Positions 1 to 8,015 are shown, counted from the first letter of the stretch. The stretch: DNA of 12,583 nt from JAVEVF01 sp034005175 (GCA_034005175.1 JAVEVF010000053.1:1-12583), one strand, 5' to 3'. The notes: generated by a model from the sequence alone, not told the origin. Program-made: numbers and translations.

Positions 1-57
1 AGCGCGATCCCGGCGCACTTGTCACGCCTGCGCCGTCAGCCAGCACCGTGCCGGTGA
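1..57 (+). CDS. 3' tip of an upstream membrane-complex gene (partial, tentative)
   Basis: In frame 1 an open stretch runs from the window edge to a TGA at 55-57 and ends in a basic tail (SRLRRQPAPCR). Its stop would overlap the GTG at 54 of the next gene in a GTGA arrangement, the same style of 4-base overlap seen between the next two genes (ATGA at 449-452). In Mbh/Mbs-type operons the gene before the MnhB-like subunit usually encodes an MbhD/MbhE (DUF4040-type) membrane protein, so that is the natural guess. Only 18 residues are visible and no domain can be recognised. The MnhB frame is also open to the window edge, so a fusion is the alternative. Confidence 0.35.
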   Translation, partial: SAIPAHLSRLRRQPAPCR

Positions 58-452
58 GCCCCGTGGTGGCGTTCGTGATCCGCCTCGTCACACCGTTCAG
101 CGCGCTTTTCGCCGGTTATGTACTCCTTCACGGCCACTCAAGCCCCGGTGGGGGCTTTCAGGCAGGTTCCATTCTCGGCGGGATCTTCATCGTGCTCACT
201 GTGATCGTGGGTCGCGAGCACACGCTGGTGTTGCTCCCTCGGCGCGTGGCTCCCCTCATGCAAGGCACAGCGCTCATCAGCTTCATCGTGGTGGGAATCC
301 TCGGCGCCGTGCTCACCGGCTACTTCCTCGGCTTCCCTGCTGTTGCAGCACCCGCCCTCACCGAACTCATGATCACCGTGATTGAGATCGGCATCGGGCT
401 TGGCGGAGCAGCCATATTCGCAACCATCTTCCTGCAGATGGAGGCTGAATGA
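54..452 (+). CDS. mnhB: MnhB/MbhF-like subunit of an Mrp/Mbh-type cation antiporter module
   Basis: Small integral membrane protein of about 132 residues with four hydrophobic segments. The signature HGHSSPGGGFQAG lies just after the first helix and is diagnostic of the MnhB/MrpB family. In Mrp antiporters and Mbh hydrogenases this subunit packs in the membrane beside the MrpC- and MrpD-type subunits and helps form the Na+/H+ exchange part of the complex; it has no redox cofactor. I chose the GTG at 54 because it overlaps a frame-1 stop at 55-57, which suggests translational coupling. GTG at 48 or 63 is possible, and the frame is open to the window start. The stop overlaps the next start (ATGA, 449-452), as expected for a coupled operon. 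Family assignment is firm; the exact start is not. Confidence 0.9.
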   Translation: MSPVVAFVIRLVTPFSALFAGYVLLHGHSSPGGGFQAGSILGGIFIVLTVIVGREHTLVLLPRRVAPLMQGTALISFIVVGILGAVLTGYFLGFPAVAAPALTELMITVIEIGIGLGGAAIFATIFLQMEAE

Positions 453-805
453 TGTTTGCGGCGCTTTGGCACAACATCGATTACGCCGCCGCCGTGGTGC
501 TCTTCTGCATCGGCCTTTACGTCGTCATCGCCAAGGACAACCTCATCAAGAAGTTCCTGGGCTTGAACATCATGGAGACAGCGGTGTTCTCCTTCATCGT
601 CGCGCTTGGCGTGGTCGAGGGCGGAGACGCACCCATCATGGGCCCAGACGCCCGTCCGCCTTTCACGAACCCCGTGCCGCAAGCGCTCGTGCTCACCGGA
701 ATCGTGGTGGCGGTGTCGACGACCGCGCTCGCACTCGCGCTCATCATCCGCATCTACCGGCAGTGCGGAACCATCGAAGCTGACGAGCTGAGGGAGATGG
801 AGTAG
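449..805 (+). CDS. mnhC: MnhC/MbhG-like (NuoK-related) antiporter subunit
   Basis: 118-residue protein with three membrane helices, at about residues 13-29, 40-57 and 78-101, the NuoK/MrpC topology. The segments LGLNIMETAVFSFIVALG and NPVPQALVLTGIVV are hallmarks of the MnhC/MbhG group, and a GG.API motif in the loop after helix 2 resembles Mbh-type members more than classic MrpC. In known complexes this subunit lies between MrpD/MbhH and the remaining small subunits and contributes conserved polar residues to the ion path. E43 in helix 2 is a candidate. Translation starts at an ATG overlapping the mnhB stop; a second ATG follows at 452. The stop at 803-805 directly abuts the GTG of the next gene. 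Confidence 0.92.
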   Translation: MMFAALWHNIDYAAAVVLFCIGLYVVIAKDNLIKKFLGLNIMETAVFSFIVALGVVEGGDAPIMGPDARPPFTNPVPQALVLTGIVVAVSTTALALALIIRIYRQCGTIEADELREME

Positions 806-2302
806 GTGTACGACTGGCCACACTGGATCATCGTGGCGGTGTTCTCACCGCTGTTAGGTGCGGTGCTGACACCTGTCGTCTCGCTGCGTGACAGGCGCGT
901 GGCGCCGTGGTGGGCCCTCGGCGCTATGACGGTGTCATCGTTCGCGGCATCCATGCTGGTGATACGGGTGGCCAAGGAAGGCCCCTTCTCATACCTGCCT
1001 GGCGGGTGGGAGCGCCCTTACGGCATAGAGCTGCGCTTCGATGAGTTCAGCGCCTCGGTGGCCATCATCTGTCTCATCGGCTGGCTCGCGCTGCTGTACT
1101 CGTGGCGCTATACCGAGTGCATGCACGACATGCCCAAGGCGCGCATCCCCTACTACTACACGCTCGTCCTGCTCAACCTCGGCGGGATGATGGGGCTCGT
1201 CGTGACGGGCGACCTGTTCAACGTGTTCGTGTTCTTAGAGATACTCTCGCTCTCGGGTTACGCGCTCGTGGCCATAAGCGGGGAGCACATCGCCGAGATG
1301 GCGGCGTTCAAGTACCTGCTCATGGGCGCCATCTCCTCGCTCCTGGTGTTGTTTGCCATCGCCATTCTCTTCTCCATCACCGGCAGCCTCAACATGGCCG
1401 ATGTCACGGTGATTCTCTCCAAGACCACCTACACGACGCCCGCCGCGCTCGCGCTAGCCATGCTCGCCATCGGGTTCATGGTGAAAGCCGCTCTCTTCCC
1501 CGTCCACATCTGGCTTCCAGACGCACACTCCATCGCGCCGAGCCCCGTGAGCGCGATACTCTCAGGCCTCGTCGTGAAGGTCGGCATCATCGGCATGGTG
1601 CGGGTGTACTCCATCTATAACGGCGCGAACCTCCTTGACCTTCACGTGTTCAATCAGGTTCTCGTCTGGCTCGGCGCGCTTTCCATCGTCATGGGTGCGT
1701 TCTTCGCGATCTTCCAAGACGACATCAAACTCATGCTCGCCTATTCCACCATCTCCAACATCGGCTACATCGTGATGGGACTGGGCCTCTCGACGAACTT
1801 CAGCGTCATCGGTGGCACGGTACACGTCTTCAACCACGCGCTCATCAAGGCCACGCTGTTCTTTGCGGCAGGCGCACTCATCTACCGCACCGGCTTTCGC
1901 ACGCTCACAGATCTGCGCGGCGTTGGCCGAGTGATGCCGCTCACCTGCATCGCCATCTCGATAGGCGCCATCTCCATCGTCGGCATCCCACCCACTGCGG
2001 GATTCCTGTGCAAGTGGTACATCGCACTTGGCGCGTTCGAGGCCGGACAGCCCTTCTTCGGGTTCGCGCTCATCTTCGGCGCCTTGTTCATCTTCATCTA
2101 CTACATCCGCATGGTGAACGCGTTTTACTTCCAGGAGCCCACGCGGCCTGAGATCCTCGAGCTTTCCGAGGCACCTGCCTCGATGCTCTTCCCCACGCTC
2201 CTGCTCGCCGCTCTTTGCCTCGTGATGGGCATCCTCGGACGCATCCCGCTCACGTTCATCGAGCCAGCAGCAGCACGCCTGCTTACACCACTCGGAGGGT
2301 GA
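806..2302 (+). CDS. mnhD: MnhD/MbhH-like proton-conducting antiporter subunit (first of four)
   Basis: 498-residue polytopic protein of the NuoL/M/N-MrpA/D family (about 14 helices, usual length). Family ion-channel residues are present: E145 in helix 5 (FLEILSLSGYALVA), K227 in broken helix 7 (VKAALFPVHIWLPDAH), K258 in helix 8 (VVKVG), K308 (DDIKLMLAYSTISNIGY), H340/H344/K348 (HVFNHALIK) and K403 in helix 12 (FLCKWY). It is predicted to transport H+ and/or Na+ across the cytoplasmic membrane. The direct neighbours MnhB and MnhC make MnhD/MbhH the best name, and SIAPSPVSAILSGLVVKVG is typical of that group. It starts with GTG immediately after the mnhC TAG; GGGAG within the end of mnhC is the likely ribosome binding site. 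Confidence 0.92.
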   Translation: MYDWPHWIIVAVFSPLLGAVLTPVVSLRDRRVAPWWALGAMTVSSFAASMLVIRVAKEGPFSYLPGGWERPYGIELRFDEFSASVAIICLIGWLALLYSWRYTECMHDMPKARIPYYYTLVLLNLGGMMGLVVTGDLFNVFVFLEILSLSGYALVAISGEHIAEMAAFKYLLMGAISSLLVLFAIAILFSITGSLNMADVTVILSKTTYTTPAALALAMLAIGFMVKAALFPVHIWLPDAHSIAPSPVSAILSGLVVKVGIIGMVRVYSIYNGANLLDLHVFNQVLVWLGALSIVMGAFFAIFQDDIKLMLAYSTISNIGYIVMGLGLSTNFSVIGGTVHVFNHALIKATLFFAAGALIYRTGFRTLTDLRGVGRVMPLTCIAISIGAISIVGIPPTAGFLCKWYIALGAFEAGQPFFGFALIFGALFIFIYYIRMVNAFYFQEPTRPEILELSEAPASMLFPTLLLAALCLVMGILGRIPLTFIEPAAARLLTPLGG

Positions 2303-2303
2303 G

Positions 2304-3779
2304 ATGGAGGTCTACGACATTCGGCCGATGCTCGCACCGGCGATCTCGTTCGCCTGCTCAGGCATGGTGTTTCTCTTCGGCAGCAACAAGTACTGGCGAC
2401 GTTTCTGGATGCTCTCAGCATCTGTCCTCAAGCTCATCGTCGTGCTGTCGATGCTTCCCGGTTCGCTGCGCGGGGTAGTGTACGTCTTTCACCTGATCGA
2501 CTTCACACCCGGCATCGGCCTGGGCTTTCGTGCCGATGCGCTGGGAATGTTCTTCGCGGCCGTCTCCTCCACGCTCTGGGTGATCACCACTGTGTATGCC
2601 ATCGGTTACATGCGCGGCGAGGAGCATCTCGTGCGCTTTTTCGGCTTCTTCGCACTGTGCGTCTCCACCACCGTGGGCATCGCATTCGCCGCCGACCTGC
2701 TCACGTTCTTCCTCTTCTACGAGATGCTCACCATCTGCACGTATCCCCTCGTCATCCACGACGAGACCCCGGAGGCCCTGAAGGCCGGGCGCAAGTACCT
2801 CATCTACACGCTCATCGGCGGCGCGTTCATCCTCGTAGGCTCGGTGATCGTCTTCAACGCAACCGGCACGCTCGACCTCGGCTCTCCAGGCATCCTCTCG
2901 GCCGACATAGGTACGCAGACACTTGCCCTCATATTCGGCCTGCTCATCACCGGCTTCTCCGTGAAGTGCGCCATCATGCCGCTGCACGGATGGCTGCCGA
3001 CAGCGATGGTGGCGCCCACGCCTGTGAGCGCGCTGCTGCATGCGGTCGCAGTGGTGAAAGCCGGCGCGTTCGGCCTCCTGAGGACCGTGTACAACGTATT
3101 CGGTGTGGAGCTGCTCTCCGAGCTGGGCTACACCAAGCCGCTGATGTGGTTCGCGGGCTTCACCATCATCGCAGCCTCGCTCATCGCGATCTTCCAGGAC
3201 AACCTGAAGCGACGGTTGGCGTTCTCCACCATAAGCCAGCTCTCGTACATCGCAATCGGGGCGGCGATGCTGACGCCTTTCTCGGCCACCGCTGCCATCG
3301 TGCACATCGCCAACCAGGCCTTTGCGAAGATCACCATGTTCTTCGTCGCGGGCTCCATACAGCGCACAACCGGCAAGACCAACGTGCATGAGCTTGCCGG
3401 AATAGGCTACCGGATGCCCTGGACGATGGGAGCGTTCACCGTCGCCGCGCTGAGCTTCATAGGCGTGCCGCTCTTCGCAGGCTTCATCACCAAGTGGTAC
3501 ATCTCGCTTGGCGCGCTTGAGTCGGGAGACTACTGGGTGCTCGCGGTGATGATTGCGAGCTCGATGCTCAACGCCGCGTACTTCCTTCCCATCGTCTACC
3601 TGGCGTTCTTCAAGGTCCCGCCGGGCACCAAGATGCGCGTGACCGAGGCAAGTCCCACGTTGCTGGTGCCCACGCTCATCTGCGCCGCATACGTGATCGT
3701 GCTCGGGACGACCGCCGAGGTGCCTGGCATGCCGTTCTCGCTCGCGCAGGCGGCCGTGCACTTCGTCTTCGGCATGTGA
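2304..3779 (+). CDS. NuoL/MrpA-type antiporter-like subunit (second of four)
   Basis: 491-residue polytopic membrane protein of the proton-conducting transporter family. Channel residues are E140 (FLLFYEMLTICTYPLV), K221 (SVKCAIMPLHGWLP), K252 (AVVKAG), K302 (DNLKRRLAFSTISQLSY), K342 and K397 (FITKWY). It differs from its neighbours at two family positions. The loop after the helix 7 break reads LPTAM.APTPVSA rather than LPDAH, closer to NuoL and MrpA. The usual NHA before the K342 helix turn is NQA (Q338 for His). It probably forms a further ion-translocating unit in the same membrane arm as mnhD. ATG at 2304 follows the mnhD stop by one base, with GGAGGGTGAG as ribosome binding site. It is most similar to the next gene, suggesting tandem duplication. 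Exact subfamily and transported ion cannot be told from sequence. Confidence 0.9.
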   Translation: MEVYDIRPMLAPAISFACSGMVFLFGSNKYWRRFWMLSASVLKLIVVLSMLPGSLRGVVYVFHLIDFTPGIGLGFRADALGMFFAAVSSTLWVITTVYAIGYMRGEEHLVRFFGFFALCVSTTVGIAFAADLLTFFLFYEMLTICTYPLVIHDETPEALKAGRKYLIYTLIGGAFILVGSVIVFNATGTLDLGSPGILSADIGTQTLALIFGLLITGFSVKCAIMPLHGWLPTAMVAPTPVSALLHAVAVVKAGAFGLLRTVYNVFGVELLSELGYTKPLMWFAGFTIIAASLIAIFQDNLKRRLAFSTISQLSYIAIGAAMLTPFSATAAIVHIANQAFAKITMFFVAGSIQRTTGKTNVHELAGIGYRMPWTMGAFTVAALSFIGVPLFAGFITKWYISLGALESGDYWVLAVMIASSMLNAAYFLPIVYLAFFKVPPGTKMRVTEASPTLLVPTLICAAYVIVLGTTAEVPGMPFSLAQAAVHFVFGM

Positions 3780-3792
3780 GAGGTGATCGGAC

Positions 3793-5286
3793 GTGCAGTC
3801 GACACTGGTGACATCGTTCTTCCCGCCCGCAACGGTGTTTCTGCCGCTCCTCGGCACCGGAGCGGCAATCGGGCTTGGACGCGTCTCTGAACGCGCCCGC
3901 GAGATCGGGCTCGCTGTCATCTGCGCCATCGTGGTCGTGCTCACGTTCGCGGTCATCCCCGGCGTGCTCGGGGGGACGGTGTATGAGGCGCACCTCGTGC
4001 GGCTCACGCCCACCATCTGGATATACCTGCGCATCGACGCCATGGGGGCGCTGTACGCGGCTACCGTCTCGCTCCTGTGGCTGCTTGCAGTCGTGTACTC
4101 GGCAGGCTACATGCGCGGAGGGCACCGTCTGACGCGCTACTACTCTTTCCTCATGATGTGTCTGGGCTGGACGCTCGGCGTAGCGTACGCGGGCAACCTG
4201 CTCACCTTCCTGCTCTTCTACGAGCTCTTCTCCATCCTGACCTACCCGCTTGTCGTGCATGAAGAGACCCCGCAGGCGATGGCCGCGGGGACGAAGTACA
4301 TCATCTACATACTCATCGGCGGGTCGCTGGTCCTGCTGGGAGTGGTTCTCACCTACTTCATCTCGGGCGAACAGACGCTCACTGCAGGCGGCATCCTCAA
4401 CGCGGCCATGGACCATACTGCGCTGCTGGCGATCTTCTGGTGCTTCATCGCAGGGTTCGGGGTGAAGGCGGCGCTCGTCCCCTTGCACGGCTGGGTTCCC
4501 GACGCACACCCCGCCGCACCCGCTCCGTTCTCGGCGGTTCTCTCCGGCGTCATGGTGGCGGCAGGCTCCTTTGGCATTATGCGCGTGGTCTACCAGGTCT
4601 TCGGCGTTGAGCTGCTGCAGGAGATGGGTGTGATGCCGTACGTCGCCGGTATCGCCGCGTTCACCATCATCTTCGCGGCAGTGCTCGCCGTGGGGCAGGA
4701 CGATCTCAAGCGGCGCCTCGCGTACTCCACCATCAGCCAGATGGGCTATGTGGCGCTTGGCATCGGGCTGCTCGGCTCTGAGGCCACCATCGGCGCGCTC
4801 GTGCACATCGCCAACCATGCGTTCATGAAAGGCACGCTCTTCCTGTGCGCAGGGCTGCTCATCAAGCGCACGGGCCTTCGAAACGTGAGCGAGATGGCGG
4901 GTGTTGCCAAGCGCATGCCGGTGACGATGGCTGCGTTTGCGCTCGCAGCACTCGGCATGATCGGCACGCCACCGCTCTCCGGCTTCATCTCCAAGTGGTA
5001 TCTGGGCCTCGGCATACTCGAGGTCCACTCCCCGCTGTACCTCGCGGTGTTGCTGGGAGGTGCGCTGCTTGCCGCGATCTACTTGCTACCCATCGTGTAT
5101 GTCGCGTACTTCAAGCAGCCTCCTGCACTTGCCGGTGAGACCGAGCTAGAGGCTGAAGCACCCGCAAGCATGCTCGTTCCCACCATCATCGCCGCCTCGC
5201 TCACCATCGTTCTCGGCCTCGCCGCGACCGCGCCGGGGTTGCCGTACTCGCTCGCGTACCTCTCTGCCCAGACGTTCTTCCCGTAG
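3793..5286 (+). CDS. NuoM/MrpD-type antiporter-like subunit lacking the helix 8 lysine (third of four)
   Basis: 497-residue polytopic member of the same family. It retains E144 (FLLFYELFSILTYPLV), K225 (VKAALVPLHGWVPDAH), K306 (DDLKRRLAYSTISQMGY), H338/H342/K346 (HIANHAFMK) and K401 (FISKWY). In helix 8, where the other three subunits have lysine (VVKVG, VVKAG, MIKAG), this one reads SGVMVAAGSFG, so the position aligned with K258 of the mnhD product is A256. That could alter or uncouple ion transfer in this subunit, although some NuoL proteins also lack lysine there. Many segments match the preceding gene (VYSAGYMRG versus VYAIGYMRG; HEETPQA versus HDETPEA). GTG at 3793 lies 13 bases after the previous stop and is preceded by GAGAGGTGA. 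It probably works in the same complex. Confidence 0.9.
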   Translation: MQSTLVTSFFPPATVFLPLLGTGAAIGLGRVSERAREIGLAVICAIVVVLTFAVIPGVLGGTVYEAHLVRLTPTIWIYLRIDAMGALYAATVSLLWLLAVVYSAGYMRGGHRLTRYYSFLMMCLGWTLGVAYAGNLLTFLLFYELFSILTYPLVVHEETPQAMAAGTKYIIYILIGGSLVLLGVVLTYFISGEQTLTAGGILNAAMDHTALLAIFWCFIAGFGVKAALVPLHGWVPDAHPAAPAPFSAVLSGVMVAAGSFGIMRVVYQVFGVELLQEMGVMPYVAGIAAFTIIFAAVLAVGQDDLKRRLAYSTISQMGYVALGIGLLGSEATIGALVHIANHAFMKGTLFLCAGLLIKRTGLRNVSEMAGVAKRMPVTMAAFALAALGMIGTPPLSGFISKWYLGLGILEVHSPLYLAVLLGGALLAAIYLLPIVYVAYFKQPPALAGETELEAEAPASMLVPTIIAASLTIVLGLAATAPGLPYSLAYLSAQTFFP

Positions 5287-5296
5287 GAGCAGGTCC

Positions 5297-7948
5297 GTGC
5301 ATGAAAGCGCGCACATCGTGTATCACCCGCTGCCGGCTCTGCTGGTCCTGTGGCCGCTCATAAGCGCTGCGTTCGTGTACCCGCTCGGGCGCTGGCGTGA
5401 GAGCGTACGCGACGCGTTCGTGGTGCTCGCTTCCGGCGTGACCTTGCTTGGCGCCGTGGCGCTCATCCCGCTCATCTCCACACACCACAAGATCGCTGCC
5501 GACATCCCCGCTCTGCTCGGCAGACTGCACTTCGTCGTCGACCCCTACTCCATGCTCTTCGCGCTCTTCTCAGCGTTCGTGTGGTTCTGCGCGACGCTGT
5601 ACTCGCTTGACTATCTCAAGCATGAGCAGAAGCGCGACCGCTATCACACGGTGAATCTCGTCGTGCTCTCGGCGATGCTGGGCGTCGTGCTCGCGGGCGA
5701 CCTCGTGACGCTCTACCTGTTCTTCGAAGCGCTGGGGCTTGTGGCGTTTCTCTTCGTCATCCACACCGAGACCGAGGAGGCCAAGACCGCCTCAGTGAAG
5801 TACTGGTGGATGACGCTCATCGGAGGGTTCGCGCTCCTCGGCGGGATCCTCCTTACATACGCGCTGGGGCATACCGGCGCGATCGGGCCGATCCCGCTCA
5901 CGGGAACCACGGAGGCCCTTCGCTGGGCCACCTTCGGGCTCCTGATCTTGGGGTTCGGTGTGAAAGCGGGCATGCTGCCCGTCCACGTGTGGCTCCCCGA
6001 CGCCCACCCGGTCGCGCCGTCCCCGGCAAGCGCGCTGCTATCCGGCGTGATGATCAAGGCCGGCGCGTACGGCATCTTCCGAACCGTGACCGCGCTGTTC
6101 CGACCGGAGGTCGTAGAAAACGTCTCCGAAGAGCTATGGCACATGAGCAGCGACTTCGGGCTGGTAGTGTTGTGGATCGGCATCGCGACGATGATCGTAG
6201 GCGTGACGCTCGCGCTCGGCCAGTCAAACGCGAAGCGCATGCTCGCCTACCATAGCGTGAGCCAGATGGGCTTCATCCTCACGGGTATCGGAGCAGCTGG
6301 TTACCTTGGCGCGCATGGCGCGTTAGGTGTGGCGGGCGGGCTCATGCACGTGCTCAACCATGCGTTGTTCAAGAGCGCGCTCTTCCTCGGCGTGGGTGCT
6401 GTTTTCTACCGGACCGGCGAGCTGGACATGTACAAACTCGGCGGACTGTGGCGAAAGATGCCGCTCACCTTCGTGTTCATGGTCATCGCCGCCGCCGGGA
6501 TCACCGGCGTCCCCCTCTTCAACGGGTTCGTCAGCAAGTGCCTGATACACCATGCGCTCGTCGAGTCATTCGAGCTGCATCACGTCTTCTCACTGAGTGT
6601 CGCCGAGAAGGTCTACATGCTGACCTGTGGTGGCACGGCGTGCTCGTTCATCAAGCTCATATCGTTCGTGTTCCTCGGCCGAGCCAAGACCCAGTACGGA
6701 CCGGAGGTGCGCGAGGCGCCCCCGCGCATGCTTGTCGCACTCGGCCTGCTCTCGGCGGCCATCATCGCGATAGGCGTGAGACCTCAGGTGCTGCTCAAGG
6801 GCGTGATTGCGCCGGGGCTGCACGCATGGGCGCTCCACTCCGACCTGATCGACCACTACCTCGCTGAATCCTTCCTCGGGCTCAGCGACATCATGTCGGT
6901 CGTCATCGCGTTCGTGATCGGCTCCGTGATCTTCGTCGCAGGCATGCGCTTCGGGCTCTTCCACCTCCACGCGCCCAAGTGGCTGAGCATCAACTACTAC
7001 TATCTCGGATTCTCTCGGGCGTTTGTGGCGGGGTGCGTCAACGTTGCCGAGTGGTACGCGCGCTGGCTTGCATGGGCATCGCACACGCTGCGTTCGCTTC
7101 GCCTCGCCTATCGCTCGGCCTATGCGCGCGCAGCACGCAACTGGCAGCGCATCATCGCAACGATCTCCACCGGCGCGCCGGGCCCGCGCAACCAGCACTT
7201 CATCCAGCGCGCGTATGTGGCGCTCGAGCGCGAACGGCAGTCCACCGTGCGTGCTGCTGTCAGCAATGCTCACGCATGGCTGCGCACTCGGCCTGACGTC
7301 GACCCCGAGGTGGCGCGTGCCACTGTGGAGAGCGTGCGCGACATCGCGTCGTATATGGCGCAGCGCCAGCGCGACCAGCGCATGACCGTGCTTGCCGAGA
7401 TGGTGCGGACCGGCGAGATCGAGACTGCCCGCTATCGGTTCGACGACGCGCTCATGGAGGTTCGCTCCTTCCGCACGCATGTCGCGCACACCGCCATCGA
7501 GATGGCAGAGCGCCGTATGGCAGGCGAAGACGTCGTGCGTGACATCTCAGCCGAGGTCAACCGCATCTCTAGCGAGGAGCGATTCGACATCCGGTTGCGC
7601 GAGGGCAGACGCACCATCCGCCCCGTGCTTACCACCCCTTACCAGCTCACCACGAGGACGCATGATCTCGCAGCTGCACCAGCCGTGCTTGCCGAGTGGC
7701 GCGTGCGCGGGCTCGGGCGCTTCGAGCGCGCCGCACGCTGGGTCGTCGAGATCGTGCGCGTGGTGGTGGAAGCCACGACACAGGAGCGTTCCAGCTGGCT
7801 CATGAGCGACCACATCGACGCCGAGAGCGTGCTCGCTACCCGCAAGCGCATACAACGCTACGCACGCGACATGAGCTTGAACATGGCCGTCATCATCGCG
7901 ATGATGCTCGTCTTCTTGCTGAGCATCGCGGTAACCATGAACCGCTAG
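5297..7948 (+). CDS. NuoL-like antiporter subunit with a ~300-residue hydrophilic C-terminal extension and terminal TM helix (fourth of four)
   Basis: 883 residues, against about 490-620 for ordinary NuoL/M/N-type proteins. Residues 1 to about 550 are a typical antiporter-like core with E144, K223 (VKAGMLPVHVWLPDAH), K254 (MIKAG), K313, H351/H355/K359 (HVLNHALFK) and K414 (GFVSKCL). Core helices end near 529-550. Residues about 560-860 are mostly hydrophilic, arginine-rich and helix-prone with few glycines or prolines; an aromatic, amphipathic stretch lies at about 563-595. A last hydrophobic helix spans about 863-879, and the protein ends in MNR. The extension is not the DUF4040/MbhE-like C-terminus of MrpA, and I recognise no enzyme motif. 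NuoL of complex I also ends in a long lateral helix plus an anchoring helix; this may be an enlarged analogue (inference). GTG at 5297 follows GGAG at a good distance, 10 bases after the previous stop. Core assignment is firm; extension function is unknown. Confidence 0.88.
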   Translation: MHESAHIVYHPLPALLVLWPLISAAFVYPLGRWRESVRDAFVVLASGVTLLGAVALIPLISTHHKIAADIPALLGRLHFVVDPYSMLFALFSAFVWFCATLYSLDYLKHEQKRDRYHTVNLVVLSAMLGVVLAGDLVTLYLFFEALGLVAFLFVIHTETEEAKTASVKYWWMTLIGGFALLGGILLTYALGHTGAIGPIPLTGTTEALRWATFGLLILGFGVKAGMLPVHVWLPDAHPVAPSPASALLSGVMIKAGAYGIFRTVTALFRPEVVENVSEELWHMSSDFGLVVLWIGIATMIVGVTLALGQSNAKRMLAYHSVSQMGFILTGIGAAGYLGAHGALGVAGGLMHVLNHALFKSALFLGVGAVFYRTGELDMYKLGGLWRKMPLTFVFMVIAAAGITGVPLFNGFVSKCLIHHALVESFELHHVFSLSVAEKVYMLTCGGTACSFIKLISFVFLGRAKTQYGPEVREAPPRMLVALGLLSAAIIAIGVRPQVLLKGVIAPGLHAWALHSDLIDHYLAESFLGLSDIMSVVIAFVIGSVIFVAGMRFGLFHLHAPKWLSINYYYLGFSRAFVAGCVNVAEWYARWLAWASHTLRSLRLAYRSAYARAARNWQRIIATISTGAPGPRNQHFIQRAYVALERERQSTVRAAVSNAHAWLRTRPDVDPEVARATVESVRDIASYMAQRQRDQRMTVLAEMVRTGEIETARYRFDDALMEVRSFRTHVAHTAIEMAERRMAGEDVVRDISAEVNRISSEERFDIRLREGRRTIRPVLTTPYQLTTRTHDLAAAPAVLAEWRVRGLGRFERAARWVVEIVRVVVEATTQERSSWLMSDHIDAESVLATRKRIQRYARDMSLNMAVIIAMMLVFLLSIAVTMNR

Positions 7949-7995
7949 CTGCCTCTAGCGCCTGTCGCCCTCCGAGCGAGGCCACGATGCGTGGC
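7943..7995. terminator. Possible bidirectional terminator hairpins at the convergent junction
   Basis: The 67-base gap between the converging genes (7949-8015) holds small inverted repeats. CGCTAG/CTAGCG with a 6-base loop spans 7943-7960 and includes the stop codon of the antiporter gene. GCCAC/GTGGC with a 5-base loop spans 7981-7995, and a weaker CCTC/GAGG lies between them. None is followed by a T-run on either strand, so these are not canonical intrinsic terminators. They could pause polymerase or protect 3' ends. Function is inferred only from position. Confidence 0.3.
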
Positions 7996-8015
7996 GACCT
8001 GCTGCGCCGCGTCCG

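Noticed and set aside
2415..4043. 542-codon minus-strand open frame (and a similar one at 3676-5028)
   Set aside because: Both lie opposite conserved antiporter genes, span gene boundaries and give low-complexity His/Glu/Arg-rich products typical of antisense shadows.
806..7948. Assignment of the plus-strand block to respiratory complex I (nuoL/M/N)
   Set aside because: The large subunits are homologous, but the block is led by MnhB and MnhC-type subunits, which belong to Mrp/Mbh-type modules, and no NuoA-J gene is visible.
5297..7948. Interpreting the last antiporter gene as MrpA with its MrpB-like C-terminal domain
   Set aside because: The MrpA C-terminus is hydrophobic and multi-helical; this extension is hydrophilic and arginine-rich with a single terminal helix.
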